Below are positions 59,346 through 64,000 of a stretch of 64,000 bases of DNA, piece by piece. Positions within the stretch are counted from its first letter, which is position 1; every line of letters begins with the position of its first letter. The stretch lies in assembly GCA_014871385.1 (NCBI GenBank), contig CM026421.1:26034752-26098751 (forward strand), in the 5' to 3' direction. The translations under genes were made by a program, and so were the position numbers. The notes beneath the pieces are model-generated. The model was not told the DNA's origin and did no database searches. It saw only the letters and a program-made list of their open reading frames with translations. This DNA is from Ceratodon purpureus (lineage: Eukaryota > Streptophyta > Bryopsida > Pseudoditrichales > Ditrichaceae).

Positions 59346-62300
59346 CTTCTATGCCTTGCAAACTTAGATGACCAAGCTGCTCAACTTGTATCAAAAAAAT
59401 TTAATGCAAATAAAAATCATTGTGTTCACAAAGTTGCAACTCCAAGCATGAATTAGCATGTACACAAGGTTGAAACAAATGTAATTTAAGTCTCAGTTAA
59501 GATGTGCAAAATCCTTTAACTCTTTAAAAAGGGTCGGAGTAGTTCTATACCACCAACCTATGTTTCATTGAGTTAGGTTTAAAAAATAAACTTTTTTTTT
59601 CAATTGAGACCAACGTGAATTAAGTGTCTATTTTTTCCCCTCCTAAACCAATGCCTACACGACAAAAAAATAAAATATAGGACATAGGCTTAGTGGTGGA
59701 ACGAACAAACATTCTATTTACATCGTTTTCTTTTGAAGACAATAGTTTCTTTTCTTCTTGCAAAATCCATATATGAAACCTAACTTTGTTGTGTTTCTAG
59801 GCAAATATTCATGGTACATCATCAGAGCTTCTAACATCACACAATTCCAACATATCTGTGTATAGATTCATAATTCAAACGAAGCTACAATACTTGCTAT
59901 GGTGGACTCACTACAATCCTTGATCTTTGACCAAAAGTTAATCATCCAAATTCCAACATGCCATATTAATCACAATAATTCTCGATTTATTATTATAGAA
60001 GCCAATAGCTCCAAATTTCTTATCATTTTTCTTATATTCTTAAATATTTCATAATTGTCATCACTAAATATTGATTTGAGTTATCATTTTTTTTCTAAGG
60101 ATTAAATGCAAGCAGAAAGTGGGATTATAGCATGGTTATAAACAATTTTGTTATAATCCTATTTTTCGTTTTTGCATTTGCTATCAAGATTTGATATTTG
60201 TATTTCTCATTATTGGTGTATATAAGTCATGCGTGTTTAAATTAATGAAGGAAGTGCATTTTCTAGAGCTCTAAACCCTAAACCCTTAAATTAATCTTCT
60301 AGTTGCTCTAAATTCATTTATTTACACAATAATTTTGAAGGTGCCTTCTTAAAAAACTTTAGGATTTATCCCCTTGTATTAATGAAACTTTCAGAATCAT
60401 AGTGGGTGCACTTTGTCTTCTATGGATGTTGATTACTCTTTGTAGAGAAGATCTACGGCATAAATCTTCACAAAATGAACAAACATAAAATCCTAGTGCA
60501 ATGTATTGTTGAAATTTGATATAATTAATTTCTTGATAGAAAAGTGTTTAACATAAAGTACAAATTTAATTTTACTTAATACTTGGAGAAATCTAGTTAA
60601 TTTAAAAATCCATCTAATAGTATAGATCAATCCAATCATAAGAGCCACATTATTTGAGTTATATTATAACATGCACCATTTAATAACTTAATTCCTAAAG
60701 TTCCCTAGTGTTTTTGAATATTAAATTGCTAGAAGTGACTCTTTTTATGTTCAGGTCTAATACATGTCAATCTAAGTATTTTTTTTAGTAAAATTAGCAA
60801 TAAAATTCTAAAAGTAACTTATCATACTATTCATATATTAAAATTGGATTGTTGATTTTTCTTCATTTGTAAGATCATAAACATCAATGTGGGCTCAATT
60901 TGTTTTCCAACAATTGTAAAACTTTCTTTTTTTGGATCAAACCTTGTTTGTTTTTTAATCAAACCTTGTTTCTTTTTTGGATCAAACCTTGAAGCCCGCC
61001 TTTGTGAAACTCACATACATCTGGATAACTCGGTAATTTGAGTAGGAATTTGGTTATAGAATACATTACAATAAAAAATTCAAAAAAAAAATATTTAAAA
61101 AATAATAAGATTTTTTCCTACCAAAATTTGAAGAAAAAACGAATTTGTGAATTGAAAAATTCCATGAAAGCGTAAATTTATCAAAAAAAATCACACGATT
61201 ATGCCCTCTTTTCACTAGAAACCAGAAGTCATGGAGAAAATCAGCTATGGACCATGGCTCATTCTTGAGAAGCACAACTCTAAACTTGACGTCCTTTGGA
61301 TATAATGTAAAGTGAGAAGGGGCCTAAAAATAATGTGCTGAATTTTTAATAATTTTTTTTAAAATACGGTTATGAAAAATTATAAAAAATGAAAATGATT
61401 GGTTGTGAAAATTTTGGTTAAATGGCCTCCCGGATTTTTAGTTAGACCCACTTCTTGACGTGGGCTCGACTAAAATCCAGGGATTTTCAAAAATGTGCCT
61501 TTTCGCTACCACCAAGGACAAAAGTGTTGTCCATGTCATTTTTTCCTCGTTTCATCCATTGGACTGGAATTTTGGATGTAAAGTGACATTTCTTGGTCCT
61601 CTCAATTTCTAGGCATGTCATTGGCTATTTTTTTTTTTTTTTTCTCACGGTCTTTCACCTCTAATGTAAGGGGGGCCTTAGTTTGCAATAAACTCTTCAT
61701 TCTTAAAAAATTTAATGCCAGAATATTACTTTTTACTACTTCATTTAAACCAAAAACCCATATTAGATTTAAAAGAACTTTAGGGATTAAGTTAGAACAT
61801 ACTCTTATAAGGTATGCATTTGTATACAAATTGAAACCCCACCTTATTTATAACCATAAATATACTCAACGTGGGTTTTGCTAACTGAACATCACAGTAT
61901 TTGATAACACACAAGTAGAATTGAAACTGTAATAAAAAGTGTAGCTGGCCTCATGTGCAGCTGGACTAGTACCTCCGTTTTAGAAGCTGCTGACCTGGAT
62001 TCCTCCCCCTTTGGTGACCATGCCACAGTGCCCAGTTTGCATTTGGAAGGTATGGGTCCAATTTAATGGCTTGGTGATGACTCTAAATGCAAATGAGGGG
62101 GTACATTTAGGCTATTAAAAAGTATATTTAATTGCAATTCTTCCTTTTTATGGAAGGCTTTCCCTGGCCAAGAAGCACGATTCGGGGATTTGTTTTGGTA
62201 CACAGAGCTTGTGTGAATAGGCGCATTGTTTTCATGTTCATAATTTAACCAGAGTTTTGGTAAAAAGTTACCTGAGTTTGTTAAAATAGCGTTCAGGGTT

Positions 62301-64000
62301 AATTTCTTGAACTTTGGTGTATGACTGCACTTTTGATTTGACTTTGTTAGGGTTGTCAAATAATGTTCTGTTTAGTTAGAAGAACCTACATAAAATATAC
62401 TTAATTTCAAAATAATTTTGATTTTAAAGTTGAAAACAATGTGGTCTGTAATATCCTTTGTATACATTGATTTTGTACCAAGTTGCACTTCATGTGAATA
62501 TAAAGTTAAAACTGACCATCTGATTCATTGAATTTAGATACTATAATGATGGATTTTTTATCATAATCCCTTGCAAATAAATTTGACAAATATCAATTGC
62601 TTATGAACATTGTTATTACTAGAAGATAGAAACTTGATTAATTAATAATTGAAGGAAGTAATGCTGTACATGTTTTGTTAATAGAAGTTTTACAAAATAA
62701 ATTAAAAGTTTTTAAAATAATATTATTTGTTGTTCTATGCAATTGTTTATTCAAGGGTCTTAAACCACTATATACTACAAGTTCACTCAAATAAGTCTCC
62801 AAGGATTTCAATTTAAACAACTTATATGATATATACATCCCATTCAATCAACATATCTTGGCAAACATTAGCTTACAATTCAGTTATTTAGATAAATAGA
62901 TTACATTCACAAAGAAAAAATTTAAAAATGTTAGTAGAATAGTATTGGACTTTTACCATCGGACTTAAAAACATGTGCTTGAAATTTAGACGAATATCTC
63001 TCATATGTCTTTCGCCAAACCCTAATTTGTCTAGAATTCCTTCCAATTTCAAAAGATGTTTCATTGGTCAAAATAACCTTCTCTCAATCTTCTCCACTTC
63101 AATTTTATATTTTTTAACATATCCTAACATGTCTGCTTTGTACTTCTCATTGAATTAAGTTTTTTTCCTGCAACATGGCTTCTCTAACCAAAGGTTTTTA
63201 AAGTGTCCCTTTCTATTTCTTTGTTTTTTAAAACTTCTTAAAACACTATAAACAGAGGAAGATGACATCCTTAATTCTCTTGCTATGCGCGCACATCTCA
63301 TTCTAACTTTATATTCCCTCTGTTTCACAAAAAAAACAATGGTTTCCTTTTGAGTGCAAGATTAAGAACAGTGATGTACTTTCTATATATAAGGGATGTG
63401 ATTGGATCGCAAGAAGCAATAGGTTCTTCAGTAACCATTAATTCAACTACAGCTAGCCCATCAAGTGCCAAAGCCCATTAAACAAGTCTACAATTTCATG
63501 TTATTGTTGAAACCATGGTTTTATTTTGGTATAAAGTTTATACAGAAACCATGGTTTTTTTGTGAAAGAGAGAGAGAGTATATTCCAACCACTTATCTTT
63601 TCTCAGCATCTGTCAACACTTTAGTCTTCATCTTTCTCAACATATTATGCCACTCAACCTACTCGCGACACCAATTAAACTTGTTTCAACAAAAATAATA
63701 CACCTTACGCTAAACAAAATCACAAATTCACATACAATCATGTCAAAAACTACCCCTACAACTTTCAATGCAATCACAACACAATATCACATACATATCT
63801 CCTGAAAAAACAATGGTCCAAAACACTGTCATGCCGCAATGAGGCCTAATGCAAGCCTTTATATAAAAAATGTGTGGCCTCATCTTGGATATAGGAATGG
63901 AGAACTATAACTTTACATGGGTTTTTTAGATGACTATCCACATAAAAGTTATTTTTTGCAACCTTACTCCTAGTCCTACAAATAGGTGAAAATTCCAAGA
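59346..64000. other. AT-rich DNA, no gene seen
   Basis: About 4.6 kb of AT-rich sequence with only short, compositional open frames. A 47-bp hairpin (GGATTTTTAGTTAGACCCAC against GTGGGCTCGACTAAAATCC) lies at about 61,433–61,480. ACCATGGTTTT occurs twice near 63,512 and 63,548. Nothing else was recognised. Confidence 0.4.

Overview
This is nuclear DNA of a land plant. The two host genes have plant-type sequences and GT–AG introns, and most of the remaining gene content is plant transposons (L1-type LINE, CACTA, MULE). Short introns suggest a non-seed plant such as a bryophyte or lycophyte, but the sequence read by eye does not settle this. The window is gene-poor. All exon borders below were derived by matching splice sites and codon phase by hand.

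Layout. (1) 1–10,600: a 600-bp foldback repeat (246–845), then a 16-exon minus-strand gene (9413→1251) for a PGAP1-type GPI inositol-deacylase of 1163 aa. (2) 10,606–17,200: a full-length but dead minus-strand L1-type LINE with ORF1, endonuclease, reverse transcriptase and a zinc-knuckle tail. (3) 19,283–23,487: a nine-exon minus-strand gene for a DHHC protein S-acyltransferase (814 aa), followed by a promoter region rich in CT repeats. (4) 26,038–27,082: a small non-autonomous CACTA element with a 3-bp target duplication. (5) about 28.2–44.3 kb: a large CACTA element whose genes all have open, correctly phased reading frames. It has a TNP2-type transposase with DUF4218 and DUF4216 (plus strand), a Transposase_24/TNP1-like protein (minus), a coiled-coil protein (minus) and a small predicted membrane protein (plus). 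Its exact ends were not found. (6) 45.2–46.3 kb: an imperfect inverted-repeat element. (7) 47,309–54,909: a complete MULE-type element with about 31-bp terminal inverted repeats and a 10-bp target duplication. (8) 56,971–59,214: a second, diverged copy of the non-autonomous CACTA family. (9) 59.2–64 kb: AT-rich DNA with no recognisable gene.

The most interesting object is the 7.6-kb MULE. It carries an intact two-exon DDE/SWIM transposase gene and a convergent, spliced accessory gene for a C2H2-like, acidic-tailed protein of unknown function with a tandemly duplicated first coding exon. Two 11-copy arrays of one motif (ATGATGGGTATT), in opposite orientation, bracket only the transposase gene. 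The right array has a regular 45/46/46/74-bp spacing that repeats every 211 bp. The convergent two-gene plan recalls maize MuDR (mudrA/mudrB), but the second protein resembles nothing I recognise.
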